Below, in pieces: positions 1-6,273 of a stretch of 20,432 nucleotides of DNA. The stretch covers positions 1 through 20,432 of IMG/VR virus record IMGVR_UViG_3300025646_000492. One strand, given 5' to 3'. The position numbers and the translations under genes are program-made. The number at the start of each line of letters is the position of its first letter. Position 1 is the first letter of the stretch. The DNA is from a virus. The notes under the pieces were generated by a model that saw only the letters and a program-made list of their open reading frames with translations, did no database searches and had not been told where the DNA came from.

Positions 1-4
1 TGAT

Positions 5-499
5 ATGATGGATAAAAATGCTGTTAAAGAAGTTCGCAAACAACTTAAAGAACTCGAAAGAGCACAAGCTAAACTCCAGAAAGAATACGACAAAGTATCT
101 GGCGGTAGAAAAAAAGAAGTTGTAGATGAGCTTGAAGATGAAGATATTCCTGAAAACCCAAATGATCCAATGGATCACCCAGCAATATCTGAGGATGAAG
201 AAATATTTGCACTTAACGAATCTACACTTCGTTTCCAAAAATTAGCTGGTTTAATCACTGAAAGTGGTATCAAAAAGAAACTAAATGAAGCCAGCTTTAC
301 CGATGATATGAATGATGAACAAAAAGCCCTTTATCGGAAGGGCAGGGAGTGGATTAATAATAATAATATCATGACAAATACTGCTCACGAAGATATGTTC
401 GAGTATTTAAAAACATTATCTGATAATCCTAGAGATCTTAGAAAAGTTGCAAAAGCTGTTGGATGGGCTATTACATACCTCCAACGCCAAGAAAGATAA
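5..499 (+). CDS. Acidic coiled-coil protein with scaffold-like LRFQKLA tag; possible prohead-core or internal head protein
   Basis: 164 aa, function not recognised. Residues 5-45 are a charged, probably coiled-coil helix; 41-68 are strongly acidic and Pro-rich. Residues 75-81 read LRFQKLA, identical to seven residues near the C terminus of the scaffold protein (gp22) in this window. Two sites fitting the T4 prohead-protease rule (L/I)xE follow: LITE at 83-86 before Ser, and LNE at 93-95 before Ala. The last 69 residues look like a compact helical domain. I infer that it could enter the prohead core and be cut by gp21, releasing this domain. The start is ATG at 5, with a second ATG directly after it; a TGA at 1-3 may end an upstream gene. 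It is followed by a terminator. T4 has the small terminase gp16 before gp17, but I see no gp16 signature here. Confidence 0.7.
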   Translation: MMDKNAVKEVRKQLKELERAQAKLQKEYDKVSGGRKKEVVDELEDEDIPENPNDPMDHPAISEDEEIFALNESTLRFQKLAGLITESGIKKKLNEASFTDDMNDEQKALYRKGREWINNNNIMTNTAHEDMFEYLKTLSDNPRDLRKVAKAVGWAITYLQRQER

Positions 500-540
500 A
501 AACATATATACTACCCGACAAGAATATAGTTTAGAGAAAT

Positions 541-567
541 GGGAACCATTAGGTTCCCTTTCTTTTT
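541..567 (+). terminator. Rho-independent terminator before the terminase gene
   Basis: GGGAACC (541-547) and GGTTCCC (552-558) form a perfect 7-bp stem with the 4-nt loop ATTA, followed by TTTCTTTTT. It closes transcription of the preceding gene. The only sequence left before the terminase ATG at 583 is about 15 nt. Confidence 0.85.
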
Positions 568-582
568 AGCTACGTATATACG

Positions 583-2175
583 ATGACAGATATTAAATCA
601 ATTATTAAACAAGAGTTTGTTAAATCAGCAAGCGATCCTGTCTATTTTATGAAAAAATATTGTTGGATTCAACATCCAACAAGAGGTCGCACACAATTTA
701 ACTTATACCCTTTCCAAGAAAAGGTACTAACTCTACTAAACAAGCACGATAAATCAGTTATCTTAAAATCAAGACAGCTTGGTATATCGACCCTCTCAGC
801 GGGTATAGCTTTACATATGATGTTGTTTCAAAAGGATAAAAACGTCCTTGTAATCGCAACAAAGCAAGAAACCGCAAAAAACCTAGTAACTAAAGTACGA
901 TTTATGTATGAACAGTTACCCAGTTGGTTAAAATTACCCACAGTAGAAAATAACCGATTATCACTACGACTTAGTAATGGGTCTCAAATTAAAGCAGTAT
1001 CAGCAGCAAGTGATGCTGGTAGATCAGAAGCAATTTCACTTCTAGTAATTGACGAGGCTGCATTTATTGAAGAAAACAGAATTGAAGAAATTTGGGGCTC
1101 AGCACAACAAACACTTGCTACTGGTGGTAGAGCAATTGTATTATCTACACCAAATGGTACTGGTAACTGGTTCCACCGAATGTGGGTTAAAGCACAAGAT
1201 GGTACAAGCGGTTTTACACCCATCAGATTACCTTGGACTGTACACCCAGAACGAAACCAAGAATGGCGAGATAAACAAGATGACGAGTTAGGTGAAAGAA
1301 TGGCAGCACAGGAATGTGACTGCGATTTTACAACCTCTGGTGATACTGTATTTCCCCCTGAGGTACTAAACCACATTGAAGTTACAATGATTAAAGACCC
1401 CTTAGAAAAAAGAGGTATGAATAGTAGTTTGTGGGTTTGGGAATACCCTGATTATACAAGACAATATATGGTTGTAGCTGATGTAGCAAGAGGTGATTCA
1501 AAAGACTATTCAGCATTTCATATTATAGACATTGAAAGTTCAACACAAGTTGCTGAATTTAAAGACCAAATACCTACAAAAGATTTTGGCCGAATATTAT
1601 ACAACATAGCAAACGAATATAATAAAGCATTACTTGTAATTGAAAACGCAAACATTGGCTGGGCTGCAATCCAAGAAGTAATTGATATGGGTTATGAAAA
1701 CCTATATTATAGCCCTAAAGACGAAAAATTCACCCGTGATGCAGAAGCATATATCGCTAAAGGATATGATTTAATAGATAAATCTAAAATGGTACCGGGT
1801 TTTACTATGTCACTTAAAACTAGACCATTAACTATTGCTAAATTAGATGCATATATTAAAGAACAAAGTATCCAAATAAATTCAAGACGTACGTTAGATG
1901 AATTAAGAACATTCGTTTGGAAAAATGGCCGACCAGAAGCCCAAACTGGTTATAATGATGACTTAATTATGTCTATAGCTACTGCATGTTATGTGCGAGA
2001 TACTGCACTTAAATTTGCTCAGCATGGGGTTGACTTAACTCGAGCTATGCTTGAAAATACAACAAAAGCAAACTACAACCCATTCTTCAGTTCAACACAA
2101 ATTAATGATCCTAAAAGAGCGTATAAAATGAATGTAGGAGGAAAAGATGAAGATTTATCTTGGCTCCTAGGTTAA
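583..2175 (+). CDS. 17: Terminase large subunit, gp17-like DNA-packaging ATPase/nuclease
   Basis: 530 aa (T4 gp17 is 610). It is the packaging motor that docks on the portal, translocates DNA with ATP and cuts concatemers. The ATPase half has a deviant Walker A, KSRQLGIST at 62-70, where T4 has SRQLGKTT; a Walker B LLVIDEA at 153-159 with D157 and E158; and the coupling motif LSTPNG at 188-192. The RNase H-like nuclease half shows its acidic residues in order: D300 in VVADVARGD, E354 in LVIENAN, and D459/D460 in GYNDDLIMS. The length and intact motifs suggest a complete, active enzyme. No clear late-promoter motif or Shine-Dalgarno sequence precedes the ATG, which lies 15 nt after a terminator. 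The next gene is the portal. Confidence 0.97.
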   Translation: MTDIKSIIKQEFVKSASDPVYFMKKYCWIQHPTRGRTQFNLYPFQEKVLTLLNKHDKSVILKSRQLGISTLSAGIALHMMLFQKDKNVLVIATKQETAKNLVTKVRFMYEQLPSWLKLPTVENNRLSLRLSNGSQIKAVSAASDAGRSEAISLLVIDEAAFIEENRIEEIWGSAQQTLATGGRAIVLSTPNGTGNWFHRMWVKAQDGTSGFTPIRLPWTVHPERNQEWRDKQDDELGERMAAQECDCDFTTSGDTVFPPEVLNHIEVTMIKDPLEKRGMNSSLWVWEYPDYTRQYMVVADVARGDSKDYSAFHIIDIESSTQVAEFKDQIPTKDFGRILYNIANEYNKALLVIENANIGWAAIQEVIDMGYENLYYSPKDEKFTRDAEAYIAKGYDLIDKSKMVPGFTMSLKTRPLTIAKLDAYIKEQSIQINSRRTLDELRTFVWKNGRPEAQTGYNDDLIMSIATACYVRDTALKFAQHGVDLTRAMLENTTKANYNPFFSSTQINDPKRAYKMNVGGKDEDLSWLLG

Positions 2176-2201
2176 ATATTTATACACATACTATAAATAT
2201 T
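2175..2201. repeat. 10-bp perfect inverted repeat between gp17 and gp20
   Basis: AATATTTATA (2175-2184) and TATAAATATT (2192-2201) are perfect reverse complements separated by 7 nt. The left arm contains the promoter-like motif discussed elsewhere; the right arm is the T4-style late promoter word TATAAATA on the plus strand. It could be a weak AT-only hairpin, or back-to-back promoter elements. Confidence 0.6.
2176..2184 (+). promoter_or_regulatory. Late-promoter-like motif ATATTTATA upstream of gp20
   Basis: Exact ATATTTATA ending 21 nt before the portal ATG. The same word recurs at similar distance before several other genes in the window. A promoter role is inferred from this recurrence. 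Confidence 0.5.
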
Positions 2202-2205
2202 AAAT

Positions 2206-4053
2206 ATGGCAGATACTAGCTTATTTACACGATTAAGAAGGTTATTTTCAAATGATGTTATCATAAGAAACGTTGGAGGTAATCAACTCAAAATAATGGA
2301 TACTGACCGTATCCAAAAATATGGTAACTTAGAATCAAATTCACTTTATGATAGGTTTACAAGGTTACATAGACCTGTAGGTTCGTCTTTACAATATAAT
2401 CCTACACTTAATTACTCATCTATGCGCCTTCAGCTTTATAGCGATTATGAAGCGATGGATTATGATTCATTGATTGCCCCGGCACTTGATATTATTTCTG
2501 AAGAATCTACCCTTAAAAATGAATATGGGGATGTATTAACAATCAAATCTTCAAACGACAACGTAAAACGTGTATTACACAACTTATTTTACGATGTATT
2601 AAATATTGAGTTTAATTTACCTTCATGGGTTCGCCAAATGTGTAAGTATGGTGATTTTTATCTTCACCTTCAAATCTCTGAAAAGTTTGGTGTTTACAAT
2701 GCTTTACCACTTTCTGTATACCAGGTAGTCAGAGAAGAAGGCATGGATCCTGAAAACCCAAGTTATGTACAGTTTGTATTAGACCCTAATGGTTTATCTC
2801 AAAGTCAGACTTATAGTGCTAGAAGAAGTGACCAAATGAAACTCGAAAATTACGAGGTTGCTCACTTTAGACTATTGTCAGATGCTAACTATCTTCCTTA
2901 TGGCCGTTCATACCTTGAGCCGGCTCGTAAAGTATTTAAACAATTGATCTTGATGGAGGATGCGATGCTTATCCATAGAATTATGCGTGCACCTGAAAAG
3001 AGAATCTTCTACATGAATGTAGGAGGTATTCCACCACAAGAAATCGATCAGTTTATGGAACGCACAGTTGCTAAAATGAAAAAGACTCCATATGTGGACC
3101 AAAACACTGGTGACTATAACTTGAAATTCAATATCCAAAATATGACTGAGGATTTCTACATTCCAATTAGAGGTAATGATGCATCAACTAAGATCGAAAC
3201 TACAAAAGGTCTCGATTATGACGGTACAACTGATATTGAATATTTAAAGAATCGAATGTTAGCCGCTCTTAAAATTCCAAAAGCATTTTTAGGATATGAT
3301 GAAAACCTTGAAGGTAAATCAACGTTAGCTGCCATGGATATTCGTTTTGCTCGCACAATTGAGCGCCTACAAAGAACAATTGTTTCTGAATTACAAAAAA
3401 TTGCACTAGTTCATTTATATACTCAAGGATTCACTGATTCGGATTTAGTAGATTTTGAATTATCTCTCACAGGCCCTTCAATTGTATTTGAACAGGAAAA
3501 AACCGAATTATATAAAGCCAAAGTTGAATTAGCTAATTCTATTGCCGATAAAAAGATTTTATCTTCTGATTTCGTATATAAAAACATTTTTAATCTTTCA
3601 GAAGAAGAAATGGATCACGAAAGAAATAGATCACTTGATGATGCTGCTCATATTTTCCGTTTAAATCAAATAGAAAATGAAGGCAATGATCCTGTGGAGT
3701 CTGGTGAATCATATGGTACACCACATGACTTAGCAAACTTATATTCAACAAAAAGAGATAAAACAATTAAGGATGTTCCTGATGGATATGATGAAAATGA
3801 ACCGGGTAGACCAAAAACCAAATTAAGCGATTTTGGTACTGACAAAAGTAATTTCAGCCGTGATCCATTAGGTAAATCTGGTATGACAGCTGATGATAGT
3901 CCTAATAGAACTAATAATGTTTCTGCATTAGCTCTTGAAGAAAATAATAGAATCCTTAAAAAATTATCTTTAGGAAGAATGAAAGGCAAACAATTATTAA
4001 ATGAAGAGGGTAGATCATCTATGTTAGATGAAAAAAACATAATAAAAGAATAA
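2206..4053 (+). CDS. 20: Portal vertex protein, gp20-like
   Basis: 615 aa (T4 gp20 is 524). It forms the dodecameric ring at the unique vertex that starts prohead assembly, docks the terminase and later joins the neck. The body is recognisably T4-portal-like, for example the regions around residues 55-110, YSDYEAMDYDSLIAPALDI, and the segment with GKSTLAAMDIRFARTIERLQ near residues 365-390. Roughly the last 110 residues, after the conserved stem and wing region, are polar and low-complexity and account for the extra length. They end in a basic helix followed by QLLNEEGRSS, which contains one (L/I)xE-type site. It follows gp17 directly. The next promoter-like motif lies in the gap after its stop. 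Confidence 0.95.
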   Translation: MADTSLFTRLRRLFSNDVIIRNVGGNQLKIMDTDRIQKYGNLESNSLYDRFTRLHRPVGSSLQYNPTLNYSSMRLQLYSDYEAMDYDSLIAPALDIISEESTLKNEYGDVLTIKSSNDNVKRVLHNLFYDVLNIEFNLPSWVRQMCKYGDFYLHLQISEKFGVYNALPLSVYQVVREEGMDPENPSYVQFVLDPNGLSQSQTYSARRSDQMKLENYEVAHFRLLSDANYLPYGRSYLEPARKVFKQLILMEDAMLIHRIMRAPEKRIFYMNVGGIPPQEIDQFMERTVAKMKKTPYVDQNTGDYNLKFNIQNMTEDFYIPIRGNDASTKIETTKGLDYDGTTDIEYLKNRMLAALKIPKAFLGYDENLEGKSTLAAMDIRFARTIERLQRTIVSELQKIALVHLYTQGFTDSDLVDFELSLTGPSIVFEQEKTELYKAKVELANSIADKKILSSDFVYKNIFNLSEEEMDHERNRSLDDAAHIFRLNQIENEGNDPVESGESYGTPHDLANLYSTKRDKTIKDVPDGYDENEPGRPKTKLSDFGTDKSNFSRDPLGKSGMTADDSPNRTNNVSALALEENNRILKKLSLGRMKGKQLLNEEGRSSMLDEKNIIKE

Positions 4054-4071
4054 CCCTTCAGGACTCTCTAC

Positions 4072-4080
4072 ATATTTATA
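4072..4080 (+). promoter_or_regulatory. Late-promoter-like motif ATATTTATA
   Basis: Exact ATATTTATA, 21 nt before the ATG at 4102, in the 48-nt gap after the portal gene. It may drive the prohead-core and protease genes that follow without further gaps. Confidence 0.5.
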
Positions 4081-4101
4081 TAAGAATAAATCAATTCATA
4101 C

Positions 4102-4944
4102 ATGAAACCTAAGCACTCCAAGTACAAAAATACTGGGATACTATTTGAACTGTTGACAAGACAAATTACGTCGGAGACTATTTCGAATTCCCAACCAAAG
4201 GCTGTAGGTATCTTAAGAAAATTTTTCGGTAATAACTCAACTCTTGTAAAAGAGTACCAGATATATAATGCGTTACTTAATAAAAGATTTGAGAAAGAAG
4301 CAAGCGCTACTGTTCTCATTGAAACATTAATAGACGCTCACTCTAAACTTAACAAGTCTGTTTTAAGAAGAGAAAGATACAACCTAGTTAGAGAAATTAA
4401 AGAAACCTATAATATAGAGGATTTTTTTAAAGCAAAAATCCCTAATTATAAAGTATATGCTAGCGTCTATAATCTTTTAGAAAATCAAGATGCTAATCCT
4501 ATGTCAATTGTAAATTCTAAAGTAGCTATTTTAGAACATATTACAAATAAAAATCTTCCAAACAAGCCCAAAAAAGAAATGGTTATGGAAGAATATGAAA
4601 AATTCGATACAGAAACCAGAGCCCTTACTTATAAATTGTTGATGGAAAAGTTCAATGAAAAATACTCTGGATTAGCAGATAACCAAAGAACCCTTCTTAA
4701 AGAATATGTTTATAATGTTTCTAATAGCCCTAAACTTAAATCTTTTATTAACAAAGAAATTGTAAGAGTAAAAGCTGAAATTGAAACACTAGCTGAAAAT
4801 ACTGATCAAGTTACTAAAATTAAACTTACTGAAGTTAAAAACTTGATTAAACCCCTTTGTAAAAAATCATTTGTTCATGATGATAATGTAATTAATCTTC
4901 TTAATTATTATGAGTTAGTTAACGAACTCAAATCTGCTCAATAA
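4102..4944 (+). CDS. Conserved T4-like phage protein of unknown function, probably prohead-associated
   Basis: 280 aa, mostly charged alpha-helix with no signal peptide or membrane segment. The N terminus, HSKYKNTGILFELLTRQIT at residues 4-22, resembles a family I associate with marine T4-like phages; no function is known to me. It lies where T4 has the prohead-core genes 67 and 68, between gp20 and gp21. Its stop overlaps the next start as TAATG, so translation is probably coupled. The position suggests a role in core or head assembly, but nothing in the sequence shows an enzymatic activity. Confidence 0.85.
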   Translation: MKPKHSKYKNTGILFELLTRQITSETISNSQPKAVGILRKFFGNNSTLVKEYQIYNALLNKRFEKEASATVLIETLIDAHSKLNKSVLRRERYNLVREIKETYNIEDFFKAKIPNYKVYASVYNLLENQDANPMSIVNSKVAILEHITNKNLPNKPKKEMVMEEYEKFDTETRALTYKLLMEKFNEKYSGLADNQRTLLKEYVYNVSNSPKLKSFINKEIVRVKAEIETLAENTDQVTKIKLTEVKNLIKPLCKKSFVHDDNVINLLNYYELVNELKSAQ

Positions 4945-5144
4945 TGAACGTAGATAAACTTAGAAATTTAATTCGTGAACTCATTAAAACCGAGTTAGAA
5001 GAGGCTAATTCACTAGGAGCTTCTGGAGCAGGTACTACAATCCAAACTGGACAAAGTGATGCTTATGCTACTCCTAAAGCTTTTTTAAAACCTTCTGACT
5101 GGAAAAAGAAAAAGAAAAAAATTAAATACGCTGAAAGTAAATAA
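4944..5144 (+). CDS. Small prohead protein mimicking the capsid protein's cleavage site and N-terminal arm
   Basis: 66 aa. Residues 1-20 form an amphipathic, charged helix ending LEE, a good (L/I)xE site for the gp21 protease before Ala21. Residues 20-42 match residues 60-82 of the major capsid protein at 17 of 23 positions; both contain NSLGASG, GTTI and GQS. The remainder is short and very basic, with a run of six lysines at residues 54-59. I infer that it is targeted to the prohead, cut by gp21 to leave a basic peptide of about 46 aa, and stays in the head near DNA or the shell lattice. It sits at the T4 gene 67/68 position and is translationally coupled to its upstream neighbour by a TAATG overlap. 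No named function is known to me. Confidence 0.85.
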   Translation: MNVDKLRNLIRELIKTELEEANSLGASGAGTTIQTGQSDAYATPKAFLKPSDWKKKKKKIKYAESK

Positions 5145-5147
5145 GTT

Positions 5148-5288
5148 ATGGCTAAAAAAATCAACGCATTTGAGTTTGGTAAAGGTGAGGTAAATATTTC
5201 TCGCCCTGGTGTGCATGCTAAAACAAGAACTAGCAATCACAAAACATCTAAACACTATAAAAAAGCCTATAGAGGACAAGGAAAATGA
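5148..5288 (+). CDS. 46-aa basic conserved phage protein (RPGVHAK / YKKAYRGQG)
   Basis: This short gene starts at ATG 5148, 3 nt after the previous stop, and ends with TGA overlapping the gp21 start (ATGA at 5285-5288). The product is 46 aa, strongly basic (many Lys, Arg and His), with RPGVHAKT at residues 19-26 and SKHYKKAYRGQGK at the C terminus. I associate this signature with small proteins found between portal and protease genes in marine T4-like phages; the family has no known function. Both ends fit tightly between neighbours, which supports it being real. A DNA- or scaffold-binding role in the prohead core is plausible from charge and position only. Confidence 0.8.
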   Translation: MAKKINAFEFGKGEVNISRPGVHAKTRTSNHKTSKHYKKAYRGQGK

Positions 5289-5896
5289 GCAATTTAATCG
5301 TAGATATCATCCCTTTAAAAGTTGACCGTTTATTAATTGAATCGTCAATTAAAGCTGGTGGTCCCCTCATTGTAGAGGGTATTATCCAAAGAGCTGGTGT
5401 TAAAAACCATAATGGTCGTATTTACGAAAGAGCTATCCTTGAAAGAGAAATGACCAAATATATTGATGGTCCCGTTAAGCAAAATAATGCATTGGGTGAA
5501 TTAGACCACCCCGATTCATCTGTTATTAACTTAAATAACGTATCTCATAAAATTAATAAGTGTTGGTGGAATGGAAATGATGTACATGGTCAAATTGAAA
5601 TCCTTCCAACCCCAGCAGGTAACATAGCTAAAGCACTATTTCAATCAGGAGTACCAGTTGGTATCTCATCTCGTGGAATGGGTTCAGTACAAGAAAATTC
5701 AGATGGTGTTTTAATGGTACAAGAAGATTTTGATCTATTATGCTTCGATCTAGTATCTACTCCATCTACACCTGGTGCTACATTAACACCTCAACAATTA
5801 AAAGAAAGTATAGAGCACCCGACAGCTGATTACACTAAAGTACACAATATTATCCGTGATATTATTTGCGATAACACAGGTATGTGTAAGTGTTAA
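5285..5896 (+). CDS. 21: Prohead core serine protease, gp21-like
   Basis: 203 aa (T4 gp21 is 212). It matures the prohead by cutting scaffold, core and capsid proteins after (L/I)xE sequences. The family hallmarks are visible: GRIYERAIL at residues 44-52, a catalytic His75 in GELDHP, and a nucleophile Ser128 or Ser129 in VGISSRGMGS. The conserved SVQENSDGVLMVQEDFDLLCFDLVSTPS-type segment follows. It overlaps the upstream 46-aa gene by 4 nt. Its TAA stop overlaps the stop of the minus-strand gene: the TTAA at 5893-5896 serves both strands. Candidate substrates in this window are gp22, gp23, the 66-aa protein and possibly the protein at 5-499. Confidence 0.95.
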   Translation: MSNLIVDIIPLKVDRLLIESSIKAGGPLIVEGIIQRAGVKNHNGRIYERAILEREMTKYIDGPVKQNNALGELDHPDSSVINLNNVSHKINKCWWNGNDVHGQIEILPTPAGNIAKALFQSGVPVGISSRGMGSVQENSDGVLMVQEDFDLLCFDLVSTPSTPGATLTPQQLKESIEHPTADYTKVHNIIRDIICDNTGMCKC

Positions 5897-6078
5897 TCGC
5901 GATTTAAAAGTCCTTTAATAAAGTTGTAAACAAATACAACAATCATAATTGGCCATAAAACAATTGACCATAGGCGTTCTCCAAATGTAACGTCCATCCC
6001 ATTCCATTTAATAACGTGTTCAATGCCAAACGTTACAATCAAGCCTATTAACAGGTAGTAAGTAATTAATGTAATCAT
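5893..6078 (-). CDS. Small two-helix membrane protein on the opposite strand
   Basis: 61 aa. Two hydrophobic segments, about residues 3-20 and 35-55, are separated by a short polar stretch (KWNGMDVTFGER); the C terminus is basic (KGLLNRD). It is the only confident minus-strand gene in the window. It converges on gp21 and shares the palindromic TTAA stop with it. On its own strand, ATCTTTATA, one mismatch from the late-promoter-like word, lies 20 nt before its ATG. Small membrane proteins of this look occur in marine T4-like phages with unknown function. A holin-like role or a membrane anchor for prohead assembly are possibilities, but neither is shown by the sequence. Confidence 0.75.
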   Translation of the reverse strand: MITLITYYLLIGLIVTFGIEHVIKWNGMDVTFGERLWSIVLWPIMIVVFVYNFIKGLLNRD

Positions 6079-6098
6079 AATATAGGGGTTTTATTCGG

Positions 6099-6107
6099 TA
6101 TAAAGAT
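6099..6107 (-). promoter_or_regulatory. Minus-strand late-promoter-like motif ATCTTTATA
   Basis: On the minus strand the sequence is ATCTTTATA, 8 of 9 matching ATATTTATA. It ends 20 nt before the ATG of the minus-strand membrane gene, the same spacing as the plus-strand copies. Confidence 0.4.
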
Positions 6108-6118
6108 AAAACCAATAT

Positions 6119-6140
6119 TTTGGGTTTCCAAATTTTTTTT
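6119..6140 (+). terminator. Weak rho-independent terminator candidate upstream of the gp22 leader
   Basis: TTTGG (6119-6123), loop GTTT, CCAAA (6128-6132) and then eight T residues (6133-6140). The stem is only 5 bp, so termination may be partial. An alternative pairing of nearby AAACC with GGTTT also exists. It directly precedes a promoter-like motif, as the strong terminator does at 9318-9345. Confidence 0.35.
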
Positions 6141-6149
6141 ATATTTATT
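6141..6149 (+). promoter_or_regulatory. Late-promoter-like motif ATATTTATT upstream of the gp22-gp23 unit
   Basis: Matches ATATTTATA except for the last base, as does the copy before 19287. It lies 124 nt before the gp22 ATG, far more than the usual 17-27 nt, and the extra distance is filled by a structured leader. Confidence 0.45.
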
Positions 6150-6253
6150 TCCAGTAAGCATACACTATCTTAAAATAGTGTCCCTGGATTTTAAAACAAA
6201 TCCCTATTAGAGATACTAAAATCTCTATTTCCCGTATTTTTATTTACTGGAAG
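6148..6253 (+). promoter_or_regulatory. Structured leader of gp22-gp23: three matched hairpins in a closing stem
   Basis: TTCCAGTAA (6149-6157) pairs perfectly with TTACTGGAA (6244-6252), extendable by a G-U pair at each end. Inside are three hairpins. Hairpin 1 is ACACTAT/ATAGTGT, 7 bp (6162-6181). Hairpin 2 is GGATTT/AAATCC, 6 bp (6186-6203). Hairpin 3 is TAGAGAT/ATCTCTA, 7 bp (6208-6227). Each loop is exactly 6 nt and A-rich (CTTAAA, TAAAAC, ACTAAA). A CCC follows or overlaps each 3' arm (6182, 6202, 6231). The whole would fold as a four-way junction ending 21 nt before the gp22 ATG. It matches no RNA family I recognise. If transcription starts just after the motif at 6141, the 5' arm of the closing stem would be partly missing, so the hairpins are better supported than the closed junction. 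Confidence 0.65.
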
Positions 6254-6261
6254 CCAATTAA

Positions 6262-6269
6262 AAAATTAA
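6262..6269 (+). promoter_or_regulatory. A-rich start signal AAAATTAA before gp22
   Basis: AAAATTAA ends 4 nt before the ATG, with no Shine-Dalgarno sequence. The same octamer precedes four other starts in the window. Confidence 0.4.
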
Positions 6270-6273
6270 ACAA

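Noticed and set aside
984-1376. Minus-strand open frame inside gp17
   Set aside because: It lies wholly opposite the conserved ATPase motifs; the product is low-complexity with no family resemblance.
5893-6078. The minus-strand frame as a chance shadow
   Set aside because: Rejected as a shadow, and therefore kept as a gene: no plus-strand gene covers it apart from a 4-nt overlap at the stop; it has two clear membrane segments and a promoter-like motif at the usual distance.
6149-6252. Miniature inverted-repeat transposon
   Set aside because: The 9-bp terminal repeats would fit, but no target-site duplication is visible, there is only one copy in the window, and three internal hairpins of equal loop size point to an RNA structure.
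6149-6252. tRNA or tmRNA
   Set aside because: The four-stem outline is superficially cloverleaf-like, but there is no T-loop GTTCRA, no anticodon-loop pattern and no D-loop sequence; all loops are 6 nt.
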